Source of the DNA: Hymenopellis radicata | Lineage: Eukaryota; Basidiomycota; Agaricomycetes; Agaricales; Physalacriaceae | NCBI GenBank assembly: GCA_015501595.1 | Contig: JADNRX010000582.1 | Span: forward strand, 1-31,407 | Reading direction: 5' to 3' | DNA: 31,407 bases | Part shown: positions 10,402-21,364 of the stretch, piece after piece | How the letters are laid out: each line of letters opens with the position of its first letter | Numbering within the stretch: position 1 is the first letter of the stretch | The notes under the pieces: model-generated | Seen by the model: the letters and a program-made list of their open reading frames with translations, nothing else | Told to the model about the DNA's origin: nothing | Database searches by the model: none | Made by a program: the position numbers and the translations under genes

Positions 10402-11666
10402 ATGACGAAACACAGCAAAAACAATACCGCCTCCTCCATATTCTCGTATGCAGAGTACAAAAAGCTTGACTATGGCACGAAAAAGGTGACAACTCTGCCT
10501 CAACCTGAAGGGAACCCAAGTAACAAATACGCAGCAACGACTAGGAAATGAATCCATGCGTCGCTTCGATTCATGCGCGCTCTGTCTGGCTAGTGCCAGA
10601 GAGCCTCTAGCGTGTAACGAAGGCCATTTATTTTGCAAGGAATGCGCATATACCGACCTTTGTGAGTGTCTTTACCAGGGAGACACGCTCTTTAAATGAA
10701 CCGTTGTCAGTGACGCAGAAAAAGGACATTAAACAACAGAAAGCCAAGCTTGAGAAGATGAAGCGTGAAGCAGAGGAAGAAAAGGAACGCGCCAAACAGG
10801 CTGCTCGTGAACGTGTCTTGCTCGAGTTCGAGCGGGGTCAGCTTGGACTTGCCGCGACGGCGACTACCGGCACGACATCTGCGGGAGAGTCTAACGGTAA
10901 ATGTCATGCTGCGAGTCGCTCTTGCATTCCTAACATCAGCAGGTAGAGGCCTAAAGCGAAAATTCTCCTTCGACTCCTCCAAAGTGGAAAGCCTTGCACA
11001 GGAAGCAGAAGAGGACGCCCTTCGTCAGATTGAACGCGAACAAGCTGAGGCTCTCCGGAATAAGCTCCCAGACTTTTGGCTTCCTTCGTTAACCCCCACG
11101 TACTCGTCTTCAGGCCCACCGAGGGCTATAACAGACGTCAAGCTTCAGACTACATGTCGAGGTGGAAACCCTGCCCATCCTATAGCGTGCGTATTTCCTT
11201 TGCATCGCGTATTATCTGTACTGACAGCCTCCAGAATGAAGAATCTGACGCCAGTCAAGTTCATCTACTACTCCAAGACTTCTTCGTCGGGTTCTGCAAC
11301 TGCTGGGAAGGATGAGGAATCCAAACCCATGTGTCCATCATGCAAGAAAATTCTGTCCAACAGCGTGCTCATGTTCTGTCGGTGGCCTACCGTTCTTGGA
11401 GTTCCTCCCGCTTACCCCCTTTGCAGTAATGAAGCCTTGTGCTCATGTCGTCTGCAAAACATGCACCGAATCTCTGGTGCGGCCCTCGAAGCAGTGCATC
11501 GTGTGCGACTCCAAGTTATCGGAGAGCGATGTAATCGAGTTGAAACGAGAAGGTCAGTCTCGGGTTTTCGCATGAGTGCCTCCATTTAACGGAGGTATCA
11601 GGTACTGGCTTTGCTGGTGGTGGAATGGCAGAATCTTCACGGACAGGGATTGCTTTCCAAGGATAA
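10402..11666 (+). CDS. NOSIP: NOSIP-type RING/U-box protein
   Basis: Seven exons: 10402-10485, 10535-10661, 10711-10896, 10943-11186, 11235-11377, 11427-11552, 11602-11666. They give 324 aa. The family N-terminus (MTKHSKNNTASS, DYGTKKQRLGN) leads into a RING-like half (CALC, CNEGHLFCKEC), a long charged coiled-coil region (KKDIKQQKAKLEKMKREAEEE), the hallmark KLPDFWLPSLTP, then a second zinc-binding half (CPSCKK, KPCAHVVCKTC, CIVCD). NOSIP proteins are nuclear E3 ubiquitin-ligase-like factors linked to the spliceosome. The fungal orthologue has no nitric-oxide-synthase role that can be inferred here. The last exon ends TGIAFQG. All phases agree; the donors gtcggt and gtcagt are slightly weak. 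Confidence 0.93.
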
Positions 11667-13521
11667 CTTATTCTCTAAGAGCTATATGTAATTAGAGCTG
11701 AAGGATAGACGAACAGACCCTCTATTCGTTGATTTGAAGCGGGTGTCTCTCGTGTCGCGTCGATCCACACTGGTCTGCAAACACCCATAGACCACTGCTT
11801 ATGTACCCATACTATTTGCTATATTGCGTTCTCCCTATTAGTATATGCAAGTCTGTTCCAGCATATCGCAAACCATAATCTAGGGGTTACGAATTCTTTA
11901 CTCCCAACCACCATCTCCTATTCTAACGCTGGCTTCCGGGCTTGAATCGCGCCCTTCAGCGATGCACTGTGGAATACGGTCTTCCCAGCGAAAGCAATAC
12001 CGGTCATTTGTGGCAGAGACGCGTCTAGTTCGCGATGCCTTGCACCACAATCACCTACTATACGTTTAAAGTATGCGATAGGCCCTTGCATCTGAGACTA
12101 GTGCGCATTCAGCTTACTGGAATACGGAAATGAAGTCCGTCAATGAGGGGTCTCCTTGGACTTTGAGCCAGCTAAACTCTCTCGTCCTCGCTTCCTGTAA
12201 CGATGTGCGGAGCAATTGGTGGCGTCGGTTCCACCAGTAAAATTCTCCTCCACTAGTCCAGGGCCCTACGTTAAGTAGCCTATAGGGGAGCACTATCCTC
12301 TTCATCGCCGTCTCGCACAAATGCGAGCGGCATCTGGACTTCATGGACGCACTTCATCTGGAGAGACTACACTCTTTATGTCCTACCTTCCAGGATGCAT
12401 GGTAATGAAGTACACGATCCTAGGCACCGCAATCGGGACTACTTTCAGGGTTCTAACTTCTAGTGCCCAGCGTGTTCTTTCCTCGTTGACTTTGAACCGT
12501 CCTTCACGGTACCTAAATGCCACCTTCGGGGCGAAAATTTGAAGCAAAATCTGTGGCGGTTGTTCGGAAAGAACCTGGCAAGGACTCTTCCAAGAACTTT
12601 GGATTTACGTGAGGGAATCTTCTTTGTTGACCGCAGAGAGGAGTCGAACGTTCTGATTGTTTCAACAGGTTCACCAGCCTACTCAAACTAGATTCAAGCA
12701 AGAACTTTATAGACTACTCGTACTGCCGGATTGCCCCCATTATCGACGCTGCGTTCGTTTCGAGTACGATGCGACTCGTTGCAGACTTCGTCCACGGGAA
12801 ACTGAAGGAGCAAGTCCTCGCCCTCTCCGGAATATCTCGCTCCGTGATTCTCATCGTCGAGGCGACCGTTCAATTACGCTCATGAACTATAGAGTCTACA
12901 GTGCATCCACAGGCGCTAGGTTAATGGAAAGCACACGAAGAGTCAAGCTTGTCTACTGCTTCCGAACCTGAACCACATCCGCAACCGACGTCTGCAAACG
13001 CCGACAGGTGAACACTTCGGTTCCGGTCTGGCGACGAGGAGACCATATGCCAATGAGCGCCGCGCACGCGATGTGCAGATCTGCCTCTGGACCATCGTAC
13101 TTTATTCTGAATGTGACTGCCCTTCAAATCGGCGTCGCGCTGAGACGCATTGATAGATACGCGGAGTCCGAGCACACTATTGGGCTGCATGATTCCAGTG
13201 TGTCTCACCGAGCCCGCGAAACAATCTGGGGCGTCAGCGAGCTGTATAAGGCGGTCTCGGTCCCTGGGTGGGTGTGTAGGATGTTCTGCACCGACAGTGG
13301 CGGAATCTTACTATGGCCTACAGCGACCGAGCTGGTTACGCTGTGGTATTTTGGCGACTATGCAGCTATCCGGCGGAGTTCGCAAAGTCCCTTATAATCG
13401 GGTGCCAATTGCCGTGTGCATCCCCCTCCGTAATAGAAGTTGCCACCGACCCATCATCAATCGAGATCACAAGACTTTCTGGCGCTTCGCATTTTCCATA
13501 TAATGCGGCTCGTTTTGTCTC
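11667..13521. other. 1.9-kb stretch without a supported gene
   Basis: Only short frames exist on both strands. A few pieces on the plus strand look protein-like (for example LSQLNSLVLASCNDVRSNWWRRFHQ-like text near 12160-12240, and an amphipathic stretch APIIDAAFVSSTMRLVADF near 12730-12790). They lie in different frames, are separated by stops, and I cannot attach them to a family. It could be the remains of an F-box or repeat-type gene. No RNA gene or terminal repeat was seen. Confidence 0.35.
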
Positions 13522-15585
13522 ATGTCATTCCTCCGCATCGCCATGATTGGTACCACCAGCATTGTCACCGTTATCGATGGTCTTGCCGCCGTTCTTGCCA
13601 TACTTGTGCTTCATCGCATAGTCAGTCGGAAACCGTCATCAGTGTCGTATGCGCCTGGTCCAGAAGGATTGCCGCTAATAGGCAATCTGCTTGATATGCC
13701 TATGGAGAAGGAATGGCTAACATTTACGAAATGGAGTGAACTCTACGGTGCGTCTCTTTTGTGGCCGAGTGCTTCGTGGTGTAATTTAGCTACAGGCAAT
13801 ATTGTTTCATTGAATATTTTGGGACAACGCATTCTTGTTATCAATTCCGCCCAGGTGGCTGTCGATTTGCTCGAAAAGAGAGGCAGCATTTATTCAGACC
13901 GACCTACGTCGCCTATGGGTGGAGAACTAGTAGGATGGAAGAACACGCTAGTACTCCTAAAATATGGTCCCCGCTTCCGTGCGGGCCGTCGAATGGCTCA
14001 TCAACTTTTTGGTAACCACGCCACAATGAAGAAATTCCACCCCGTTGAAGAGCTGGAGACACGACGATTTCTAAAGCGTTTGCTGGTGAAGCCGACGGAA
14101 TTGGACGCTCACATTCGAAAGTACGTATGCGTTTCCCTTTGCCTTCGTCCTCGGACATAGTTCTAACTGTACTTTCCAGGACGGCAGGCGCCATCATCCT
14201 GCGCATATCGCACGGGTATGAAATTCAAGAAGAAAACGATGCATTCGTAGCCTTGGCTGAACAAGCCACCAATCAATTTTCGGTGTCCACCGCCCCAGGA
14301 GGTTTTTGGGTTAATCATATTCCAGCCCGTGAGTTTGCTCGTGAATCAGCTTTGAGTGCAGAATTTTTAGATTTTCTCCAGTGCGCCATATCCCCAAGTG
14401 GGTCCCGGGAGCTGGATTCCAGCGAACGGCGAGGGAATGGGCGAAAACCCTCGTAAGTATGGTTGATATGCCTCACGATTTCGTAAAGCAACAGATGGTA
14501 ATTGCAGCCGTTGTTGTATTGGAACTTTGACTGACTGATGTTATTCAAAGGCTGCTGGAAAGGCGCCTTTATCGTTCACATCTAGTCAGCTTGAGGGTAG
14601 ACATCTAAGCGCTGAGGAGGATTTTAATGTCAAATGGCTGGCAGCTTCCCTCTATTCTGGTGGTGCTGACACTGTAGGTTTCTTGCTTGCTCTTGTTCTT
14701 TGCGCTGACTGAGCTTGGCGGGAACTTAGACGGTAGCGGCAATCTACGGCTTCTTCAAGGCAATGATCATGTTCCCGGAGGTACAAGCCAAGGCGCAGGC
14801 TGAAATCGATGATGTTGTTGGGGGTGATAGGCTGCCGACATTCGAGGATCGTGACCGACTCCCGTATTTGCATGCGCTGGCCCTTGAAGTCATGCGGTGG
14901 CACGCCGTTGCGCCAGTCGGTATGTCGTATTCTCTCTCTCTTCTCGTTGTATATTGATGTTCCGAAAGGCGTGGCGCATCGGCTGATGGAGGACGATTTC
15001 TATGAGAACTGTTTCATTCCAAAAGGAACACTTGTCTTACCCAACGTCTGGTATGTCGTTTGAAGGCGACTATGTGAATGTCCGTTGATTCTCGTGCAGG
15101 AAAATGCTTCATGATGCTTCAGTATATAAAGATCCATTTGAATTCCGACCGGAACGATTTATGGGAGCCAATCCTGAACCGGATCCACGTAATGTAGCTT
15201 TTGGATTTGGAAGAAGGTCAGTGGCACGGCTGACCTGGAAGATTGCAACTCACACACTCCGTCCGCAGGATTTGTCCTGGTACGGGTGAAACCTGGGCTT
15301 GAAACCGTCCATCAGCTGATTGGCGCTCTAGGTCGAGTTCTAGCGGACGCCTCGATTTTCATCTCTTGCAGCATGACCTTGGCGGTATTCCAGCTCAAGA
15401 AGTGTTCCGAGAACGGTGTCACTTTTGAACCAGATATGGAGCAGAGTACAGGCACAATCAGGTATGTTTTTTTTTTTTACTGAAAGAGGGTCTTCTCACC
15501 GCATTTCAGCCATCCATCAGCGTTCAAGTGTGTGATAACGCCCAGGTCGGAGAAGGCGGTGGAATTGATTAAACAAAATGACTGA
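13522..15585 (+). CDS. Cytochrome P450 monooxygenase (basidiomycete family)
   Basis: Eleven exons: 13522-13747, 13796-14120, 14180-14328, 14382-14497, 14551-14673, 14730-14919, 14969-15050, 15100-15216, 15269-15279, 15332-15461, 15510-15585. They give 514 aa. Seen in order: an N-terminal membrane anchor (about residues 12-33), the proline-rich hinge [11 protein letters not shown], the I-helix GGADTT (Asp312-Thr314), the K-helix ELxR-type Glu366/Arg369 in LEVMRW, FRPERF, and the heme loop FGFGRRICPG with ligand Cys445. These are all the parts of a working ER-bound P450. The sequence resembles fungal P450s annotated as O-methylsterigmatocystin oxidoreductase-like, but the substrate is unknown. 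The heme cysteine lies on an 11-nt exon. Without that exon the 3' part looks frameshifted. Confidence 0.93.
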
Positions 15586-16117
15586 ATGTAAGCGGTGGGT
15601 TACCGTGACATGCAGGGATATCTCCCGCTACGGAGTGGTGTAACGAGCTAAGGATGGAGTTACAGTAACGAAAGACGAATGAAGAAAGGGTAATTTCATG
15701 ATTTATTTGTCGATTATCTACCGTAGGTTCCTCTTAATTCCACTTGCATTTCCCAGTGGCTTGATCTTCTTTGTCTTCTTCGGTCTCGCCAACTTACGGA
15801 CTCAGAGAACGCGAATGATCATCTGCTGTCAAGTTGTGCTCCTTCATGCCTCTTCGAGATCTAAGATTGTCATGGCAAGTTCCGACCGGAATAAATAGCT
15901 ATCGTCCTGAATATGTAGAAAATAGCTGACTATGTGGGTTGTAGCCAATCACATAGCTGTCCAAGTTCGAGCTTGTCAAATCGCTGCCGACAAGTTACAT
16001 AAATCTCGTGAGACAGCCGCCGAAGACCGTTCTCAATCTTGCACCACCACCACCCCGTCGTCGTCGTCCACGTTTTACGCGTTCATTCGGCCGCCGCAGC
16101 CGCCTCGCCCACCCGCC
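15586..16117. other. Intergenic between P450 and CAC2
   Basis: No coding exon was recognised. Just upstream of the CAC2 start there are CCA/CGT-rich triplet stretches (about 16035-16065), which may belong to its 5' leader. Confidence 0.5.
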
Positions 16118-18862
16118 ATGCGCTTTCGCACGCTCGAAATTCGATGGCACGACTCAAAGCCCATCTCGACCTGCGACTTCCAGCCGGCCACTTTCAAAAA
16201 GGCGCGTCCGCAGACGAGCGGGAACGACGGGAGCAGCATGGAGGCCGCGGAGAAGTGGGCGGAGCAGAAGTATCGCCTGGCGACTGGCGGGGAGGACAAT
16301 CACGTTCGGGTGCGTCGCTCCGTGGCGTGTCCTGCCTTTGACCGGTCTCATTCTCTCCCAGATATGGATGGTGTACCCTAATATACGCCCGGTGGGTCCG
16401 CTCTCAGCGTCCGCGGCGGCGCCGCCGAGAGCGCCACGCGTAGAGTACCTCGCCACTCTCAGCAGGCACTCGGCCGCGGTCAATGTTGTGAGATGGAGTC
16501 CCAATGGTGCGTAGCCTCGACTTTTGGGGCTTTTTTCTCGTCTAATTTGTTAGGTGAACTTGTCGCGTCCGCCGGAGACGGTGTGTGTTCAACTTTGTGT
16601 GTCCTCTGTAACCCATCTGACACGTCCTTAGACGGCATGATTATTATTTGGTCGCCCTCTACAACTCCACAAACGTCAACATATGGCAGCGACTTGAGCC
16701 CAGAGGAATTACAGAATGAAAAGGAGTACTGGAGAGTGCGGTGTATGTTCAGGTCAGTGTGTTTCTTCGCCACTCTTACCTAACCAATGCTCTTTAGGTG
16801 TACGACAATGCAGGTTTACGATCTTGCATGGAGTCCTACGGGTGAGTATATTATCGCCGGCAGCACGGATAATGCTGCACGCGTATTCCAGTCCACGGAC
16901 GGTAAGCACGCTCTTGTTCAATGAATAGTGTGGCTGAAATTCCGCAGGCAAATGTGTTCATGAAATCGCGGAACACAACCATTACGTTCAAGGTGTCTCA
17001 TGGGACCCTCTGAACGAATATATTGCGACCCAGTCATCCGACAAATCTATGCACGTATATCGAATCAGCACGAACCGAAATATGTTCGAGGTTCATGCCG
17101 TTGGCCGCAATAGGGAGATGAGTGTCAGCAGCGGTGGAAAGCGCCATCGTAGGACACCAAGTGTTGTCAGTGAAGATGGACGAGGGAGGCAAAACACGCG
17201 ACCGCACTTCCTCCGCCGAGAAAGCACCGCTACTGCCACCAGTGATGTGGAATCTGCACTTGACGACAAGGAAGGCCCAGCGCTCTGGTCGACGACAGCC
17301 ACGCCTGTAATTTCGGCCAAGGAAGCAGCGCCGCTTACTCCTGCTACCTCAGTAAGCTCAACTCCGTCCATGTTTCCTCCGCCGGGGCCATCAGAGAAGA
17401 GCATACCGCAGCCATCTTCGCGGAGATCTTCTTTCAGTGGCTCAAATGCTCCTTCTTCCCCCGCGCCCTCGAACTTTAGTCGATTCAGGTCCCCTAGTCC
17501 CATGCCCGCCCTACCAGCCATCAGGACCGCAGCCTGGCTGCATGCTGGTGGCGATGGTCACGTTGGATTGTATGGCGACGAGAGCTACACCAACTTTTTC
17601 CGCAGACTAACTTTCAGCCCCGACGGAGGATTACTTCTCACACCTGCTGGCCAATTCGAGGATCCAGAGGTCGTTGTCAAAGAAGATGATGGTGCACGGC
17701 GAGGAAGGAAGATGCGACCGACCATTACAACGGAAGGGTTGAATGAGGCCGACAGCAAGAACAGTAGCTCTTGCGTGTACATTTACACACGCGCCAACTT
17801 CGCACGGCCCCCTGTGGCGCAACTTCCTGGCCACAAGAAGGCAAGCGTGGGTGTACGCTTTAACCCGATCCTGTTCGAGTTACGGGCTGCTGTTGGGGAC
17901 GTCGACGGGACACCTCCGACTGCTACCCTGGAGAAAGGTCCCAACGAGGGTGGCATGGATTTGGACATCGTGACCAAGTCAAGCAGAGGTCGACCTCTGA
18001 AACCCCCGTGAAGATCGCAGCGCCTGCTCCGACGCTTCCTGGAGCATCCGGCTCCATGTACAATTACCTCCAATCTCCTGCCTTGTCGCCCATGGATGTT
18101 TCCGGACTGCCACCGATTACTCCTGCTGCGTCCAAGCCTGGAACACCAATACACGTGGTGAATAACCCAAGTACGATGGCATTGGGCGCTACTGTGCCTG
18201 CGACTGGGTCAGTATTCGCGTTACCTTACCGGATGCTGTTCGCTGTTGTCACGATGGACACTGTGGCGATATACGATACGCAACAAGCCGGCCCGATATG
18301 TCTGTTGACCAAGCTACACTATGACGAGTTTACAGACGCCACATGGTGAGTGTAACACGTCTGTCTCGTCGGTTTCTAATAGATGCACTTCAGGTCGCCC
18401 GATGGACAAAGCCTCATCCTCTCGTCGCGCGATGGATACTGCACTCTGATCGTGTTCGATGAGATTCTCGCCACGTACCACACACAACAGCAATCTCTTC
18501 AGCTCCAGTCGATAGCGCACCACAACTCTGTGCCCATAGACTTCACTCCGACATCTTCACACCGGCGTAGCGCGTCGATAAGTTCGCGAGCTGGGACGCC
18601 CACGACCACGCCAGGGTTTACGAATGTGGCGTTGCCATTTGCGCCTGTTGCTGCGTCAACTTCGAAGGCGGCTCCAGCTCATAATGAGCCGCTAACGCCC
18701 GCAGGCAGTGTCGATGGTGCTGATTCGTCTGCAGAGTTCGTGTTTCCACCCAAACGCGAAAGAGAGGACTCTGTGAAAGAGACTGGTGGCACCGAGGAGC
18801 AGGAACCGCCCAAGAAGAAGCGTCGGATCGCTTTGACGCGGGTGGGCGATGTGGGTACTTGA
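16118..18862 (+). CDS. CAC2: Chromatin assembly factor 1 p60-like WD40 subunit (Cac2/CHAF1B)
   Basis: Exons: 16118-16309, 16362-16506, 16554-16580, 16632-16752, 16798-16901, 16948-17988, 18021-18345, 18394-18862, about 807 aa. The nuclear CAF-1 complex deposits H3-H4 behind replication forks; this subunit is its beta-propeller. Seen: propeller blades with LATGGEDNHVRIW, ASAGDDGMIIIW, AGSTDNAARVF and TQSSDKSMHVY, a long Ser/Pro-rich low-complexity insert (about residues 240-360), later blades with VGVRFNPILFELR, YRMLFAVVTMDTVAIYD, FTDATWSPDGQ and SSRDGYCTLIVFDE, and a basic nuclear-localisation-like tail (PPKKKRRI). Around 17981-18007 the frame changes. It is bridged either by a 32-nt intron (17989-18020) or by one missing C in the C5 run at 18003-18007. 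The start begins MRFRTLEIRWHD, the family N-terminus. Confidence 0.92.
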
Positions 18863-19356
18863 CGATTTTGTACTTTTTTTTCTTTACTTGTGCTACTTAT
18901 CTGTTTGTACTTTATGCTTCGTTTGATCTTGTCCAAATGTATAATAGATACATTATTCACTTGAAGACTCGTAACAGCAGCTCCTCGCTGACGGAGCTGT
19001 GCAGCTTGAACGCGCCACCCAAGTCCAGATAGTGAGTGCTTCGCCCGATCCTACCCTCGTAGTTCTCCTGAGTATGAGTCATTTACCTTCGGCAAATAGC
19101 CTTCTCAATTTGCGCAGTGGCTTTTTTTCATATGACTGAGGCATGCCCACAGGGATGCTTGGGGGGTTCCATGGTTCTGCAATGGCGGCTTGCTTCCCAT
19201 CATCGCTGTGACGCGGATATCCGCACCCTCTTTTGGGGGTGGACGGAAATGACGTTCCCTACTTCGTCAGGAGCAGGCCCAGGCCCGCGCCTGACGGGAC
19301 CTTCCAGCCGGGAGGCAGTCGTCTAGAAGAGTTATTGTCCAGGTTTGCTTTGCGTT

Positions 19357-19426
19357 GATAAGAAGTATTGAAGTTGTACGCAGGTGTGAGTCGCCGACTC
19401 AGTGTTTGACTTCAATATCTCTTATC
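19357..19426. repeat. Imperfect foldback, 18-nt arms
   Basis: The arms are 19357-19374 and 19409-19426; 16 of 18 positions are complementary. Inside is a shorter perfect stem TGAGTC-GCC-GACTCA (19387-19401). Transcribed, this could form a hairpin of about 70 nt. It overlaps the left arm of a second inverted repeat. Confidence 0.6.
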
Positions 19427-19559
19427 GCACGCCGACGACAGACAAGCTCTTCAACACTAACTATGAATGTAGATTCTATATGATTTCAAAACCGGCGAGG
19501 ATGTTGATGATAGAATGGTAGTTAGTGTCGAAGAGCTCGTCTCTCCTCGGGGTGATGAA
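19421..19559. repeat. Second inverted repeat, about 40-nt diverged arms
   Basis: 19441-19461 and 19520-19540 match as reverse complements at 19 of 21 positions. Weaker matching extends outward to about 19421 and 19559. Both arms translate to similar peptides on opposite strands (TDKLFNTNY on plus, RDELFDTNY on minus), which suggests an inverted duplication of a coding piece. Confidence 0.6.
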
Positions 19560-19947
19560 GCGAAACTGTGTTTGTATGTCGGTGATCTCTCTATACTTAT
19601 TGCAATGGAAGTAGGAAGTCTACTTGTTCCACGACTCTTGTTCGATTGTGTATCTACCTTGCACGAGACGCTCCTACCCCACAATTGGCGTCTGTCTCAC
19701 GAGCACGACAATGTCTCCGCATGTTCGACTTGACGTTGAATGTACGTCGACACGCAGCATACGGACAGATGAAGGCTACAGGGCCAGGCCTGACGCCATT
19801 TCAGAATAGCCCAGGTATACTTTATTTCACGCACGCTCCACGCATGACAATGGTGTTTCCAAATGGCGGCATGGATTATCATGGAGCATACAGCAATGTT
19901 TTGGTGTGGTGGGTGACGACGACATAATGTAATAAAACAGTATACAC

Positions 19948-20560
19948 TCAGAACTGAGGGTGGGTAAGTACAGGGAAATACACGATAGTTAGAGTACTGA
20001 CCCTCAGAGGTGTGAAGAACCACTTGTTCTTGCCCGACAGGTACCGATCCTCAAACAGCTTCTTGATCGTCTTCTTGGAGTCCTCCCGCTGCGATGGCTC
20101 CTTGAAGGTGTCGGCAGAGACGGTGCCCTTGATGCCTTCAAGATCGAGGTTGTACCGTGTAGGGAACAGATGCGAGTAGTTCACGACCTGGTCCATGCCC
20201 CATCAGCCCTTTTCTCTCAAGGACATAGGCAACACACCTTGATGAAGGGCTTGACTTTGCTCCGCGCCGCCAGCTTCTTCTGGCCCATGCGCCGCGTCAC
20301 TTTCCGCGGGTAGCGCTCAACACCGGCAACGATCGCGTGGGGGTACGGTCGCTCCTTGGTTCCGTCGTCGAGCTGCTTGACGACGACCACCTTTTTTGCC
20401 GGCCTGTCGGCCGTGGAGCACGATGGCGACCTGAGTATCAATCAATGTTTGTGCTTTGGAGGGCGTTGGCGTCGATTCGAACCTTTCCGGGCTTGTATAC
20501 TATCGAGGATACGGTCAGCAAGGCGCCTCGGGCGGTGACAGCGAGCTCACCTTTGACCAT
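19948..20560 (-). CDS. RPL27: 60S ribosomal protein L27 (eL27)
   Basis: Five exons: 20551-20560 (10 nt), 20483-20499 (17 nt), 20238-20430, 20002-20187, 19948-19953 (TTC plus stop). After removing one base the product is 136 aa, the length of eL27 in yeast and human. It is a component of the large ribosomal subunit. Conserved text is clear: [83 protein letters not shown]. Exon 3 is 193 nt where 192 is expected. The extra base sits in an A6 run (plus-strand T 20392-20397) between GRQAGKK and VVVVKQ. A true frameshift would destroy an essential protein, so a consensus error, or a second functional copy elsewhere, is likely. Confidence 0.95.
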
Positions 20561-20710
20561 TTCTTGACGGTGTCGACGACGAGACTTTCTTTACACGGTT
20601 TGTGCTTGTTGGGGACAGAGAGGGACTTCGGCGATCGCCGGGTGGCTTGCTAGTCTCAGGATTAAAGTTTGCCCGTCCAAACTGGGTATCACCGCCCGCA
20701 CTGACTGGCC

Positions 20711-20913
20711 TGGATATCTCGCGTCCTGATTGGTTTTTTCATCTAGTATATGGGAGCTCGCCGCTTAGAGTCAGAACACATTTATGCAATGCGGGCGGCC
20801 AGTGTCCTCGTCTAGTGGAGAGTTCTTGTTTCTGGGTGGTGCCGCCGACGTGCAAGTTTACATTTAGAGGCAGACGGGCAGTATGGTGTACATAGAATGA
20901 AGTCGTAATCTCA
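20711..20913 (+). repeat. Direct repeat, left copy
   Basis: This copy matches 24003-24213 in the same orientation. Blocks at offset 3292 include GGATATCTCGC and AATGCGGGC followed by GTCCTCGT and AGAGTTCTTGTT. Blocks at offset 3300 include AGAGGCAGACGGGCAG, ATGGTGTACATAGAATGA and TAATCTCA. The last 60 nt are the best conserved. It lies 150 bp upstream of the RPL27 start. Confidence 0.8.
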
Positions 20914-21065
20914 ACGACATCGAGTACCCTCCTCTGTCCTAGTGTCTGTACTTTCCCGGTATAAGTATGGTCGCGCTAGACGGAACGCTCGGAGGATTGG
21001 CAGCGCGTTGAATTAAAGGTAACAGATAGAATGAACTCAAATTCACAGAAATGTGAACGTTGCAT

Positions 21066-21206
21066 TCATGTAAATGGAGGGAAGCTCATGGCATAGCGAC
21101 GACGGGCCTCAAAGTCTGCATTTGGAAGCTCCTCCACCTTCCGTTTCTTCGCCACAGGCTCCGCATCTGAGTCGTCGATGATAACAACACTAGTACTTAT
21201 CTTCAT
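21066..21206 (-). other. Short basic/acidic ORF, possible 3' exon of the orphan gene
   Basis: A 46-codon frame starts at ATG 21206 and encodes an acidic patch followed by an NLS-like run (DDSDAEPVAKKRKVEELP) and ends FPPFT. Its composition is clearly protein-like. It lies 159 bp downstream of the orphan gene's stop on the same strand, so it could be an alternative last exon, or the last exon of a lost neighbour. No splice junction is certain. Confidence 0.4.
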
Positions 21207-21364
21207 CGTTCGGCGTTGCAGTCAACGCAGCAGGTCCAGATGCGGGTATGGAGTCCCCGGCTCTTTCCTTTTTACACCGCGGGCGCCCGCCGCCGCTCTT
21301 TCAGCACCCAAATAACATTCTGGTAGTAGAACAATCAGCTTGTCATAAAAATTTTATCGTCGTT

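Larger units (their letters stand above)
18863..19947. other. 1.1-kb region, possible fragmentary minus-strand gene
   Basis: This lies between the CAC2 stop and the RPL27 stop. On the minus strand two pieces look protein-like: a frame ending at 18957 (GRSTHYLDLGGAFKLHS, then VSEELLLRVFK and a stop) and another at about 19080-19225 (AIAEPWNPPSIPVG, KKPLRKLRRLFAEG). They are in different frames and only about 19 nt of non-coding sequence could separate them, too little for an intron. I cannot name a family. The part from 19357 to 19559 is rich in inverted repeats, listed separately. It may be decayed coding sequence. Confidence 0.3.

Noticed and set aside
15277..15332. Apparent frameshift in the P450 just after the heme-binding CPG
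   Set aside because: A 52-nt GT-AG intron (15280-15331) joins CP-G to [10 protein letters not shown] in phase and restores the family sequence, so the gene is intact.
16039..16341. Alternative upstream starts for CAC2 in other frames (His/Pro-rich)
   Set aside because: They arise from triplet-rich leader sequence in other frames; only the ATG at 16118 leads into the conserved WD40 N-terminus.
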